Source of the DNA: Wohlfahrtiimonas chitiniclastica DSM 18708
Lineage (GTDB): Bacteria; Pseudomonadota; Gammaproteobacteria; Cardiobacteriales; Wohlfahrtiimonadaceae
Length of the DNA: 64,000 nt
Assembly: GCF_000375345.1 (NCBI RefSeq)
Contig: NZ_AQXD01000001.1
Coordinates: 182,807 to 246,806 of the forward strand
Reading direction: 5' to 3'
Within the stretch, counting starts at the first letter, position 1. Every line of letters starts with the position of its first letter. A program made the position numbers and the translations under genes. The notes under the pieces are model-generated. The model was given only the letters and a program-made list of their open reading frames with translations. It made no database searches and was not told the origin of the DNA. Below are positions 18,162 through 27,814 of the stretch, piece after piece.

Positions 18162-19850
18162 GTGGTTAGACAACGATTCCTGATGGGTTTACAGACCTTT
18201 TTGATCATGGGGCTTTTGAGCGTCATGGGCATCAGTCATGCAGATGACAGTGGACAATTTGCCGAGCTCAATCGCGTGGAGCAATCGTTGAGTGAAAATT
18301 TAGAGAAACAAAAGAACCTTCAAGCCACTTTGAAAAAAACGCGCGATGAAGAGCAGCAAAAAGAGCTGCAAACGCAATTGAAAACTTTAAAGTCACAAGA
18401 AAAGAGTTTAGAGGATGTTTTCAATAAGATGGTCTTTGGCGGCATCAATCCCCAAAACTTTAAAACACAAGAACAGACGGACAATTACAATTGGCAAGAA
18501 GAGTTGTTGGTGATTGTCAAACCACTGTTTGCAGAGCTTCGCTCATTGACGGCAAAGCCGCGGGAAAAAGATCGTTTAAGCTATGAAAACAGCGTGCTGA
18601 CTGAGCGCTATAAAACATTAACGAACGGCTTAAATGCTTTAAAAGAGATTCCGCAAGATCAATTGACGCCGAGCGCGAAAAAGCGCGTGGAGCAATTGAG
18701 TAAACAGTGGGGCGCGCATCAGCAAGAGTTACTGAATCAAAAAAACATCATCGAGCTGCAAATCAAAGAGCTGGAAAGCAGCGACATTCCGTTAGAAGTG
18801 CGCATCAAAAATGCTTTGAGTTCCATTTTTCTTGGGCGCGGCTTGATTTTATTGTTAGCAGTGTTGGCAGGTGCGACCATTGTGCTCATTTTTGGCGTGG
18901 GTGCTAAGCGGTTATTCATGTGGTTTGATAAAAAACGCAATCGCAATTGGCACAAAGCCCGTTTAGAGGCACATAAGCAGGTCAATACGCGGTTACGTTT
19001 TTTGTGGATCATTTACAGCATTGTGGTGTACATCGCGGCGATGCTCGCATTTTTAAGCGTCATTTACATTCAAGGGGATATGGTCTTATTTGGCCTAGCA
19101 GTGCTGGTGATTTTCCTTGGCATCATCAGTTTACGCAATTATGCGCCACAATATGTGAGTGAGCTGAAAATCTTTTTGAATTTAGGTGCGGTGCGTGAAG
19201 GTGAACGCATTATGTATCGTGGCATTCCGTGGGTGGTGACGCGCTTGAGTTTTTATTGCACGTGCGTCAATCCGTTATTGGAAAATGGCCGCATCCGCAT
19301 TGCATTGAGCGAGATTGCCCATTTAAATTCGCGCCCCTTTAATTCAGAAGAGGATTGGTTCCCAACAAAAGTCGGGGATGACATCTTTTTACCGAATGGC
19401 AAATATGCCAAAGTGCGCCGTCAAACGCCAGAAATGGTCTATTTAGACAGCTTCTTTCGGGAAACGATGATCCCAACGCCAGAGTTTTATGCCATGAAGG
19501 TGGAGAATTTAATCCATGGTTTTTATGTCTCCCCAACCTTTGGGCTCGATTATTGTCACACGGATTTGCCAGTGAGCACCGTTGCCAGTGCATTTGAAGA
19601 AAAGGTGCGTGAAAAGCTCACAGAGATTGGTGTCACAGAGTATTTACGCAGTTTAAACGTGCAGGTCAAACGCATCATTTATGGGCAAGCCATTGAATAT
19701 GCCATCATCATGGAGTTTGAAGGGGCATGTGGCGGCTCTTATTTTAGGATTGAACGCTTGGTCAATCATGCTTGTTTAGAAGTGTGTCAGGAACACGGGT
19801 GGCAATTGCCGCGCCAACAAATTGCCATGAGTGAAGGAGCTCAGCCATGA
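18162..19850 (+). CDS. MscS-like membrane protein with periplasmic coiled coil
   Basis: 562-residue protein starting at GTG, with AAGGAG six bases upstream. A signal peptide (1-27, ending SHA) is followed by a long charged, heptad-like segment (about 30-90 and 160-205) predicted as periplasmic coiled coil. Three hydrophobic segments follow at about 220-240, 283-300 and 305-325, then a soluble C-terminal half with VREGERIMYRGIPWVVTRLS and FLPNGKYAKVRRQTPEMVYLDSFF. The last region resembles the beta domain of MscS-family channels but is diverged. It may gate in response to tension or simply be a structural relative. The end overlaps the nif3-like gene by 4 bases. Confidence 0.65.
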   Translation: MVRQRFLMGLQTFLIMGLLSVMGISHADDSGQFAELNRVEQSLSENLEKQKNLQATLKKTRDEEQQKELQTQLKTLKSQEKSLEDVFNKMVFGGINPQNFKTQEQTDNYNWQEELLVIVKPLFAELRSLTAKPREKDRLSYENSVLTERYKTLTNGLNALKEIPQDQLTPSAKKRVEQLSKQWGAHQQELLNQKNIIELQIKELESSDIPLEVRIKNALSSIFLGRGLILLLAVLAGATIVLIFGVGAKRLFMWFDKKRNRNWHKARLEAHKQVNTRLRFLWIIYSIVVYIAAMLAFLSVIYIQGDMVLFGLAVLVIFLGIISLRNYAPQYVSELKIFLNLGAVREGERIMYRGIPWVVTRLSFYCTCVNPLLENGRIRIALSEIAHLNSRPFNSEEDWFPTKVGDDIFLPNGKYAKVRRQTPEMVYLDSFFRETMIPTPEFYAMKVENLIHGFYVSPTFGLDYCHTDLPVSTVASAFEEKVREKLTEIGVTEYLRSLNVQVKRIIYGQAIEYAIIMEFEGACGGSYFRIERLVNHACLEVCQEHGWQLPRQQIAMSEGAQP

Positions 19851-20605
19851 ATATTTTTGAATTAGAACGCATCCTAGATGCCAAACTCAATGCCAAAACC
19901 ATTAAAGATTATGCACCAAATGGCTTACAGATCGAAGGGCGCCATGAGGTGAAAAAAATCATCACAGGTGTCACCGCTTCCATGCGTCTGATTGAGGCTG
20001 CCATTGAGCGCAAGGCGGATCTTATATTGGTGCATCACGGTTACTTTTGGCGCGGGGAAGACATGCGTTTGATTCATGCGAAATATCGTCGCATTAAAGC
20101 TCTCATGCAGCATGACATTGGTTTAATGGGTTATCATTTACCCCTCGATATGGCGCCAGAAATTGGCAATAATGCGCGCTTAGGGCAGTTGTTGAACATT
20201 CAGGCTGTTGAAGGGTTAGATCCACATGATCCCAACCCATTGATTTTAAAAGGTCGTTTAGCCACGCCGATGACGGGGGAAGCGTTTGCCCATGTGATTG
20301 AAAAGGTGCTGAACCGCACGCCGTTACACATTCCATCAGAACGTGATCAGTTGATTGAAACTGTTGCTTGGTGTAGTGGTGGCGCGCAAGATTACATTGA
20401 TCAAGCCGCACTTGCGGGCGTGGATGCCTATTTAACCGGTGAAGCGAGTGAGCGCACAACCCACAGCGCTCGTGAAATGGGCATCCATTTTTATGGTGCA
20501 GGGCATCACGCCACAGAGCGCTATGGCATCGAAGCTTTGGGCAAATGGTTGGCTCAGACGCATCAACTTGATGTAGAATTCATTGATTGTGACAATCCTG
20601 TATAG
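19847..20605 (+). CDS. Nif3-like dinuclear metal centre protein (YbgI type)
   Basis: 252-residue Nif3/YbgI family protein. Members form hexameric rings with a two-metal site. Annotated as GTP cyclohydrolase 1 type 2 in some databases, but the physiological reaction is not settled. Metal-ligand motifs are visible: LILVHHGYFW near residue 62, YHLPLDM near 97 and the C-terminal GAGHHATERYG. The length is normal for the short form (about 250 residues). Its ATG overlaps the stop of the MscS-like gene (ATGA), and TamB starts 8 bases downstream, so the three are probably cotranscribed. Confidence 0.92.
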   Translation: MNIFELERILDAKLNAKTIKDYAPNGLQIEGRHEVKKIITGVTASMRLIEAAIERKADLILVHHGYFWRGEDMRLIHAKYRRIKALMQHDIGLMGYHLPLDMAPEIGNNARLGQLLNIQAVEGLDPHDPNPLILKGRLATPMTGEAFAHVIEKVLNRTPLHIPSERDQLIETVAWCSGGAQDYIDQAALAGVDAYLTGEASERTTHSAREMGIHFYGAGHHATERYGIEALGKWLAQTHQLDVEFIDCDNPV

Positions 20606-20613
20606 ATGATGAT

Positions 20614-23600
20614 ATGACTGAAGAATCTGATAAGAAACACACGGTCGCCCCGACAGAAGCGGCTGTAAAATCCTCGCGTAAAAGTCCTTGGCGTTGGCTC
20701 AAGCGTTTCATTTATGCTTTGGTGGGTTTAGTGGTGATTGTGGTGGGATTGATCGCCTTTATCCTCTTGACTGAAAGCGGCTTAAAGCTCGTCAATTATG
20801 GGCTTAAAAAATCGACCCTCAATGATATGGTGCAGATCGATGAATTAAGCGGCACATTGTGGCGCGGCATTGCATTTGATCGTCTTTATTTGCAATTGAA
20901 TGATGACAATCACATTGAGCTCAATCACGGTGCCTTAGCATGGAATTTAAAGGGATTGTTAGATCGTAAAGTGGTGATTGAAAGTGTGCGTCTGAAAAGC
21001 GGCGATGTGATGCTTGAAACACCGGGCGAACCGACGCCAGAGGATCCAAATGCGCCGCCATTTTTACCATTCTCCTTTGAGCGTGGTCAATTGCCTGTGG
21101 ACATTTACATTCAAACGGTCGAAGCCAATGATGTGGCCGTGATTCTGCCGGATTTATCGGTGTATGTGGAGAGTGCAAGCGTTAAAGATGGCGAAATCAG
21201 CCACACCACATGGGCATTTAAAGATGTGTTGTATCAAGGGCTTCTCAATATTGGTGAAGAGGTGACATTGCCTTTGAACATGAGCGCGAGCATTGATGCA
21301 GATAAAGTCAATGATCACATCAACATTCGCTTGAAAAATGCCACCCGAGAAATGCGCGTGGGGGATGATTATTTTGATCATGCCATGAGCTTGATTTTAA
21401 CGGGTTCTTTAAATGATTTAACCATTCATGACAGCATCACCTTTAACTGGCCGAATAAATTGGCCAAGCCTTTGGTGATCGAGAGCGCGATCGACATTCG
21501 CAATCAAGCGGATGTTTCATGGGATTTGACGCTCTTTAACATTTCTAATCAACTGGCAACAACCGGGCAATGGTCACTGAGTCGCCCCACAGAAATTCAA
21601 GCGAATTTAGATTTGTATCTCGCACAGTTAAAAGATGCCTATCCTGACATTTCGGGTGCGTTAAAAGGTGATTTTAGCATCGCGGGCGATGTGAAAAAAC
21701 CGCTCTTATCCGGTGACATTAAAGGCCACGACATTGAAGGCTTTGGCTTGATCCTTGATGAACTCACCGTGACGGCTGAGCACAATGAAGTGCAAACCAC
21801 CAATTTTGTCGCGGCGCTGAACAATCTAAAGTTTGATGAGTTTTCGATTCAATCGGGTAAAGTTGAGCTCCATGCGGAAAAAATTGAACAGTTTGACATT
21901 GCTGTGACCGCAAAAAACATTGTGGATAAAGAGAAAACCCTCATTGATCAAATGACATTCACCACGGTGGGATCACTGGAAACACATGACATTGACTTTA
22001 AAATCCGCAGTATTTTTAACACCACAGATTTTAAAGGCATTGGGCATGTGGTCACAAATGCTGAAGGGGAAAAAGAGTGGACGCTCGATATTAACCGCTT
22101 TGATGTGTACAGCGACATCATTGGGCGCTATACCTTGCTCAATCCTGCGAAAGTTGTGGCATCCAGTGGTGATGTGAGTTTATCGCAACTCTGTTTAGCA
22201 GAGTTACCCACCACCATTTGTGTGCAAGGTCAGCATCATGAAGGCAATAGCTTTGGGACATTGGCGGTGCGCCGTTTGCAACCTAAGCGCATCAATGCCT
22301 TTTTACCGCCTGAAATTCAGGTCAATACCACCGCGGATCTTGTGGTGGCAGGGCAATTTAAGGATCAAAAAAGTTTCAATGGGATTGTGGATGCATCATT
22401 ATCTTCTGGGCAAATTCGCTATCGCATGCAAGGCTATGAGATCAATGTACCATTAACGAAAACGCAAGTATTGGTGCGTGCTAAGCCTGAAGCCATCACC
22501 TCAACGGTGGATGTGGATTGGGGGCAATATTTACAGATTCACGGCGGTGGTTCATTAGATGATCCTTTTGGCCGTCAATTGGTCAAAGTAAAAATTGATG
22601 GCAATGCGCCCACATTAAAATGGATTCTCCCGATTGTGCCACAGCTACAAAAGCTTGAAGGTCAATTGACCATGCAGGCGGAAGCAGCGGGCGAACTCTC
22701 TCAGCCAAAAGGCGTGGAAGTGGGCTTTAGAATGGGGCTCGCCAATGGTGAGATCTATAATGCGGAATACAATACTTTGCTCAAAAACATTGCGCTCAAT
22801 GTGGTGCTTAATAAAGGGCAGCCCACATTGAACATCACAGGTGGTTTGATGGCAGGTAAAGGTCGCATGACGATCCTTGGGGATATTGATTTGGTCACCC
22901 TCAATGCCAATTTAAAATTGCGGGGCGATCAATTGCTCCTTGCGGACAGCACCAATGTTAAAGCGCTTGTTTCTCCAAATGCGGATGTCACCATGCGTAA
23001 TGGTCAGCTCAATATTCAAGGGGGATTGAAAATTCCGGAGCTGCGCTTTATTTATAAGAGCTCGGATGATCCGCGTGGCAGTGTGGAGCATGTGTCACCG
23101 GATACCATTGTGATTTCATCGAAATTGCCTGCGCCCACTGATAAAGAACAACCAGATTTTTGGAAAAAAGCCTCCATGAACTTTAACATCTCCTTAGGCG
23201 ATAAAGTCTCTGTGGGTGCCGTTGGCTTTGTGGGTAAATTGACAGGTGGGATTGACCTTAAAAAGAGCGTCAATGAGCCACTGATGGCGATCGGCATCAT
23301 CAATATTGGCAGCGGTGTGTACAATGTGCTTGGGCAAGAATTGACGCTCGATAAAGGGCGCATTCAGTTTACAGGGCTTAACATGACCAATCCGAATATT
23401 GAATTCCAAGCATCCCGCGTGTTTGACAACAAACGCACGGGCTCTAAGGTGAGCGTGGGTGTGCGCGTGACGGGCACGGCGAATAATCCGAAGTTGAACT
23501 TATTCTCTCAGCCGACGATGCCAGCAAACTCCATTGTCTCTTATTTAGCGTTAGGAACGGATGTGGATTCATTGACGGCGATTGAAGTGCTGCAAATTGC

Positions 23601-23898
23601 CAAAATGGCGCAGCGCATTGCATCCGGTGAAATTGTCACATCGCCGGAAGATGGCTTTGCCAAAAGTGTCGGCTTAACGGACTTTGGTGTGATGAAGGAT
23701 CTGTCAGGCAATACGAGCCTTGGCATCGGTAAATATTTAACGCCAAACTTCTATGTGGGCATTGGCTTTAGTATTTTTGAAGAGAGCAATGGCGCTTTTG
23801 GCATCATGCGTTATAACTTCTTAAAGTACTTTAGCTTTGATACGCAGGTGAGCGATGAATACTCCACGATTGATCTAAGGTTCTCTAAAGAGATTTAG
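20614..23898 (+). CDS. tamB: Translocation and assembly module protein TamB
   Basis: 1094-residue AsmA-like protein spanning the periplasm. It acts in outer-membrane protein assembly and bulk phospholipid transport. One N-terminal signal-anchor helix (ALVGLVVIVVGLIAFILL, about 35-52) is followed by long beta-rich repeats and the C-terminal DUF490/TamB domain. That domain shows GVYNVLGQELTLDKGRIQFTG, NPNIEFQASR and a final beta segment ending in IDLRFSKEI. The partner TamA is not next to it, unlike in enterobacteria. A terminator follows. The length is slightly below that of E. coli TamB (1259). Confidence 0.93.
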   Translation: MTEESDKKHTVAPTEAAVKSSRKSPWRWLKRFIYALVGLVVIVVGLIAFILLTESGLKLVNYGLKKSTLNDMVQIDELSGTLWRGIAFDRLYLQLNDDNHIELNHGALAWNLKGLLDRKVVIESVRLKSGDVMLETPGEPTPEDPNAPPFLPFSFERGQLPVDIYIQTVEANDVAVILPDLSVYVESASVKDGEISHTTWAFKDVLYQGLLNIGEEVTLPLNMSASIDADKVNDHINIRLKNATREMRVGDDYFDHAMSLILTGSLNDLTIHDSITFNWPNKLAKPLVIESAIDIRNQADVSWDLTLFNISNQLATTGQWSLSRPTEIQANLDLYLAQLKDAYPDISGALKGDFSIAGDVKKPLLSGDIKGHDIEGFGLILDELTVTAEHNEVQTTNFVAALNNLKFDEFSIQSGKVELHAEKIEQFDIAVTAKNIVDKEKTLIDQMTFTTVGSLETHDIDFKIRSIFNTTDFKGIGHVVTNAEGEKEWTLDINRFDVYSDIIGRYTLLNPAKVVASSGDVSLSQLCLAELPTTICVQGQHHEGNSFGTLAVRRLQPKRINAFLPPEIQVNTTADLVVAGQFKDQKSFNGIVDASLSSGQIRYRMQGYEINVPLTKTQVLVRAKPEAITSTVDVDWGQYLQIHGGGSLDDPFGRQLVKVKIDGNAPTLKWILPIVPQLQKLEGQLTMQAEAAGELSQPKGVEVGFRMGLANGEIYNAEYNTLLKNIALNVVLNKGQPTLNITGGLMAGKGRMTILGDIDLVTLNANLKLRGDQLLLADSTNVKALVSPNADVTMRNGQLNIQGGLKIPELRFIYKSSDDPRGSVEHVSPDTIVISSKLPAPTDKEQPDFWKKASMNFNISLGDKVSVGAVGFVGKLTGGIDLKKSVNEPLMAIGIINIGSGVYNVLGQELTLDKGRIQFTGLNMTNPNIEFQASRVFDNKRTGSKVSVGVRVTGTANNPKLNLFSQPTMPANSIVSYLALGTDVDSLTAIEVLQIAKMAQRIASGEIVTSPEDGFAKSVGLTDFGVMKDLSGNTSLGIGKYLTPNFYVGIGFSIFEESNGAFGIMRYNFLKYFSFDTQVSDEYSTIDLRFSKEI

Positions 23899-23914
23899 CA
23901 AAACAAAGTTAAAC

Positions 23915-23944
23915 AAAAAGCCATCAATCTCTGATGGCTTTTTT
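23915..23944 (+). terminator. Bidirectional intrinsic terminator
   Basis: Perfect 7-bp stem GCCATCA/TGATGGC with 5-base loop, flanked by A-tract and T-tract. Serves tamB and possibly the converging pilin gene. Confidence 0.9.
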
Positions 23945-23973
23945 ATGATGCGCGAATCATGAAATTCTATGAA

Positions 23974-25053
23974 TTACGCATCTTTATGCAATGAGTTTAA
24001 ATGCATGTTTTTAAAACGGATGACGCGTTCAAGGGTGCTTTTTTCATTGGTTTTAGGATTCACAAGCGTGAAAGTAAAACGGATGGCGCGCACTTGCTCG
24101 GTCGCCTTTTTATTTAAAGGATAGGTGATCATATCTTTAATCGGTGCTGCAAACTCACTGTGAAGTTGCTTGTTCACCTTTTTAGCGGTTTCGTGGTTGC
24201 CTGTTTTGTCCACAATTAAATTGTATTTGGTTTCATTCTCATAAGGATCTAACCAGCCGCCTGTGGTTAAACTAGTCATTTTGATGTTTGGCACAGAAGA
24301 GGACTCTTGATGGTTTGAGAAGCCTAATTCAATTTTCACATCATTTTGTTTAAAGGGCAGGCGCATTTCCTTTTCATTGGCCATCAGTAACAGAGAAACG
24401 GCATCATGAATGCTTAAAGGATAAGGAGAAACCACCGTTTTATGGGCATTGTTAGTTTTCCAGCCTGTGGGCACCAAGTCACTTTCTTTACTGACGCGTG
24501 TTTGATATGTAGAGAGAATGACGAAATCTGTATATTGAGACGTAAACTCTTGTGTGGTGATGAAAATGCCATGTTTATCTTTCGGTGGAATCACTTCAAG
24601 AATGGTGGCACCCACATATAGGCTGCTGTCGTCTTGCCCGCAGCTTGATGCCACTTTAATGGGGCTATAATTGAGCTCATTGCCCGTTGCTTCAATGATG
24701 CCAAGGCTGTCCATCACATGTGCTTCTGTGATCGGATGGGCAAACACAAATTGTTTACGATCTCTATTTTTATAGTCACCAAGCGCGATGACATTGCGTG
24801 GGAAGCGATTGTCATCAAAGATGTCGCTGTTTTTAGCGCATTCAAACGCGCCCACATTTTCTAAATCTTTTGATAAGAGATTGAAGAGCTTGCGCAATTG
24901 TTGTTGCTCTTGATTGGCAATACGATGCGTGGTGACATTTTGCTGCGTCACGGCATAAAATGCCAACATGGAGAAAAGAAGTAAAATGCCAAGGGCCAAT
25001 GCCACCATCAATTCAATGATGGACAACCCTTTACTGTGAGGTATTTTTAACAT
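23974..25053 (-). CDS. PilW-like type IV pilus minor pilin
   Basis: 359-residue protein with a type III (prepilin) signal: short basic leader then SKG|LSIIELMVALALGILLLFSML, cleaved by PilD after Gly and carrying Glu5 of the mature pilin. The remaining sequence has several Cys and the overall layout of PilW-family minor pilins, which prime type IV pilus assembly. It lies 21 bases behind the FimT/GspH-like gene on the same strand, a usual pairing in minor pilin clusters. PilV, PilX and PilY1 are not present in this window, so the cluster is minimal. Confidence 0.85.
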   Translation of the reverse strand: MLKIPHSKGLSIIELMVALALGILLLFSMLAFYAVTQQNVTTHRIANQEQQQLRKLFNLLSKDLENVGAFECAKNSDIFDDNRFPRNVIALGDYKNRDRKQFVFAHPITEAHVMDSLGIIEATGNELNYSPIKVASSCGQDDSSLYVGATILEVIPPKDKHGIFITTQEFTSQYTDFVILSTYQTRVSKESDLVPTGWKTNNAHKTVVSPYPLSIHDAVSLLLMANEKEMRLPFKQNDVKIELGFSNHQESSSVPNIKMTSLTTGGWLDPYENETKYNLIVDKTGNHETAKKVNKQLHSEFAAPIKDMITYPLNKKATEQVRAIRFTFTLVNPKTNEKSTLERVIRFKNMHLNSLHKDA

Positions 25054-25074
25054 GTGATGTCCTAACTTAACGGT

Positions 25075-25932
25075 TTATTGCATGAAAACTGAATGGCAGG
25101 CTGAATTGCCAAAGGCAAAGGCTGGGGAAAATTTATTCGCCGAGTCCATCGCGAACAGATCCGCAGGGAGCATGGCATCTTGGTTAAACGTGTAACTGAT
25201 GGTGTCTGCAATTTTGCCTTGATGGGTGCGGCAACCGCCTAAGAGCGCCACAACATTGCCCGTTGAATTGCCCTTAGCAAAACCTTTATAGGTACCATCA
25301 AACACATCACGCCATTTCGCTGAAAGGCTAGTGAATGAATAGTTTTTCCCCTTTTTAGCAATGACAAAAATGGGCAATGTCACCTCACCGGACGGTGAAA
25401 ATTTAAGAAAACCTGGTTTGCCACCATTTTGACTGCGATAACCATTGAGCGCATAAATGCCACCAGGTTCACTGATCAAACCATTGCTTGCATTCATGGC
25501 ACTTTCTAGAGTGTAGATGTTAAATTGGCCATTATCTTTAAAGACTCTTTGGCGGGCAATTTCATACGGTGAGTTGTCTTTTAAAAGCGCTTTTTCTTGT
25601 TCTTTAAAGGTCACAAAATCTCTGCCCACAGGTTTAAAGGACATGATCCAAGGTTGATTCCAGTAGCTCTCTTTTTGTGCTTTGTTCGCAGCATCATAAC
25701 CTTTATAGCCTTCTGTATAAACATAAACTGTGCGGTTCGTGGCTGTGGCAATCTCTTGGGCAGAGCGCAGGAAGTTTGCGGCTTGAGCCACTTGGTTTTT
25801 CATGTCTGACTTGCCCAAAAATGCATAAAATGCGGGCAAGCCAAAGAGGGCAATGATGGCGAAAATCACCAAAGTTATCATCAGCTCAATGAGCGTATAA
25901 CCTTTGCTGTGAAGGGTTCTATGTGATCGCAT
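25075..25932 (-). CDS. GspH/FimT-type pseudopilin
   Basis: 285-residue minor pseudopilin. The prepilin signal reads SKGYTLIELMITLVIFAIIALFG with cleavage after Gly and Glu5 present. The region after it (DMKNQVAQAANFLRSAQEIATATNR) is the conserved GspH/FimT alpha segment. The C-terminal beta domain is longer than in typical FimT (about 170-220 residues), probably through insertions around residues 85-170. Likely initiates or caps a type IV pilus together with the PilW-like protein encoded next. Confidence 0.86.
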   Translation of the reverse strand: MRSHRTLHSKGYTLIELMITLVIFAIIALFGLPAFYAFLGKSDMKNQVAQAANFLRSAQEIATATNRTVYVYTEGYKGYDAANKAQKESYWNQPWIMSFKPVGRDFVTFKEQEKALLKDNSPYEIARQRVFKDNGQFNIYTLESAMNASNGLISEPGGIYALNGYRSQNGGKPGFLKFSPSGEVTLPIFVIAKKGKNYSFTSLSAKWRDVFDGTYKGFAKGNSTGNVVALLGGCRTHQGKIADTISYTFNQDAMLPADLFAMDSANKFSPAFAFGNSACHSVFMQ

Positions 25933-26142
25933 TTGTTATAACCTTATGTTGGCCAATAGAATACAAGTAAGTATGATTAAAATTTTGCTATTGTAGCATT
26001 ATGAGGGCAAAAATACCGCCCCATAATGTTGAATCTAGATCAAAATTGTGGTGATTGAGCCACCGGGAAAAGTGCGTGATCTTTTCGGCAGTCGTTGCCT
26101 TTTTTGTTACAATTGAACCTTTCTCATTATTTGGAAGTGTTT

Positions 26143-26811
26143 ATGGAATTTGATTTGCCCACCTTATTGTTGATGATCATCCCATTGATATTTGCCATCA
26201 CTGTTCATGAAGCGGCGCACGGCTATATGGCCAATCTGTTAGGCGATAATACGGCGAAAATGCAGGGACGTTTGTCTTTGTCACCGTTAAAGCACATTGA
26301 TCCGATCGGGACGATTGTGGTGCCCATGGTGATGCTTGTGGTGTCAAGCATGGCAGGCTCGATGTTTGTTTTTGGTTGGGCAAAGCCAGTGCCATTTGAT
26401 CCACGCAATTTTAAAAACCCACGCAAAGACATTGCATTGACGGCATTTGCAGGACCTTTATCAAATCTCATTCAAGGCTTTATTTGGGCGTTGGTGTTGA
26501 TGATTGTCTCAAGCACCATGCATGTCACAAATGAACCGAGCATGGGGCTTGGATTGTTAAAAATGGCGTATTTTGGCGTCTCCATTAATGTCTTTTTAAT
26601 GGTGTTAAACTTAATGCCCATTCCACCCCTCGATGGCGGACGCATCGCGATGATGCTGTTGCCTTACAATGCGGCCAAACAATTAGAAAAAATCGAGCCG
26701 TATGGCGTGTGGATTTTACTTGGGCTACTGTATTTAAACATTTTACCGTTAGGCTTGATCTCAAGCTATGTGATCAAACTTATTTTATCCATTATCGGAG
26801 TCTTTTTTTAG
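26143..26811 (+). CDS. Site-2 protease family (M50) membrane metallopeptidase
   Basis: 222-residue multi-pass membrane zinc protease of family M50, YwhC-like. The zinc ligands HEAAHG (HExxH) lie near residue 24, and the third ligand is in NLMPIPPLDGGRI near residue 160. About five hydrophobic segments are visible. I start at ATG 26143 (GGAAG upstream); a longer frame to a TTG at 26095 has no support. The order site-2 protease, trpS, scpA is conserved in many gammaproteobacteria. The natural substrate is unknown for this branch. Confidence 0.9.
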   Translation: MEFDLPTLLLMIIPLIFAITVHEAAHGYMANLLGDNTAKMQGRLSLSPLKHIDPIGTIVVPMVMLVVSSMAGSMFVFGWAKPVPFDPRNFKNPRKDIALTAFAGPLSNLIQGFIWALVLMIVSSTMHVTNEPSMGLGLLKMAYFGVSINVFLMVLNLMPIPPLDGGRIAMMLLPYNAAKQLEKIEPYGVWILLGLLYLNILPLGLISSYVIKLILSIIGVFF

Positions 26812-26820
26812 GATAGTCAA

Positions 26821-27813
26821 ATGTCTCAACGAATTATATTAACGGGGATTACCACCACAGGCACGCCACATCTTGGCAACTACGCAGGCGCCATTGGTCC
26901 TGCCATTGAAATGAGTCAGCAAAATGATAACTGCTTTTTCTTTTTAGCCGATTATCATGCCTTGATCAAATGCCAAGAGCCTGAACGCATCATTCAGTCG
27001 CGTCAAGAGATTGCTGCAACGTGGCTCGCTTTAGGATTAGACACAGAAAAAGCCACGTTTTATCGTCAATCAGACATTCCTGAAATCACGCAATTGATGT
27101 GGTTATTGACCTGTGTGACGGCCAAAGGGCTGATGAATCGCGCACATGCTTATAAAGCGGCTGTGGATGCGAATACAAGCAATGATGAAGATGCAGATAA
27201 AGGCATCACCATGGGCTTATTCTCGTACCCTGTGTTGATGGCGGCGGACATTTTAATGTTCAATGCCACCGATGTGCCTGTCGGGCGCGATCAGATTCAA
27301 CATGTGGAAATGGCGCGTGACATTGCCCAGCGCTTTAACTACTTATATGGTGAGCACTTTGTCTTGCCAGAAGCCAAAATTGCTGACAATGTTGCATTAT
27401 TGCCGGGCACAGATGGCCGTAAAATGAGTAAGAGTTATAACAATACCATTCCATTGTTCTTGCCTGAAAAACAGTTGCGTAAAGCGATTATGCGCATTGT
27501 GACCGATTCAAGTGAGCCGGGTGAACCAAAAGACCCCGATCAGTCTACATTGTATGAAATGTACAAAGCCTTTGCCACTGAAGAAGAGTGCGCACAGATC
27601 CGCCAAGCGTATGCAGAAGGCATTGCTTGGGGCGAGATGAAGCAAGTGCTCTTTGAAAAGGTCAATGCTTTACTCAGTGAACCACGTGAAAAATACAATG
27701 AATTGATGGCCAATCCGCAATATGTGGAAAACATTTTATTGCAAGGCGCTGAGAAAGCACGCGCGCATACAGTGCCATTCATTGCAGATTTGAAAAAAGC
27801 TGTGGGTCTATAA
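26821..27813 (+). CDS. trpS: Tryptophanyl-tRNA synthetase
   Basis: 330-residue class I aminoacyl-tRNA synthetase that charges tRNA-Trp. The HIGH-like motif is TPHLGNYAG at residues 15-23 and the KMSKS loop is at 201-205 ([13 protein letters not shown]). The length fits bacterial TrpRS (about 330). It starts 9 bases after the site-2 protease gene and ends one base before the scpA start, so the three form one transcription unit. Confidence 0.97.
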   Translation: MSQRIILTGITTTGTPHLGNYAGAIGPAIEMSQQNDNCFFFLADYHALIKCQEPERIIQSRQEIAATWLALGLDTEKATFYRQSDIPEITQLMWLLTCVTAKGLMNRAHAYKAAVDANTSNDEDADKGITMGLFSYPVLMAADILMFNATDVPVGRDQIQHVEMARDIAQRFNYLYGEHFVLPEAKIADNVALLPGTDGRKMSKSYNNTIPLFLPEKQLRKAIMRIVTDSSEPGEPKDPDQSTLYEMYKAFATEEECAQIRQAYAEGIAWGEMKQVLFEKVNALLSEPREKYNELMANPQYVENILLQGAEKARAHTVPFIADLKKAVGL

Positions 27814-27814
27814 G

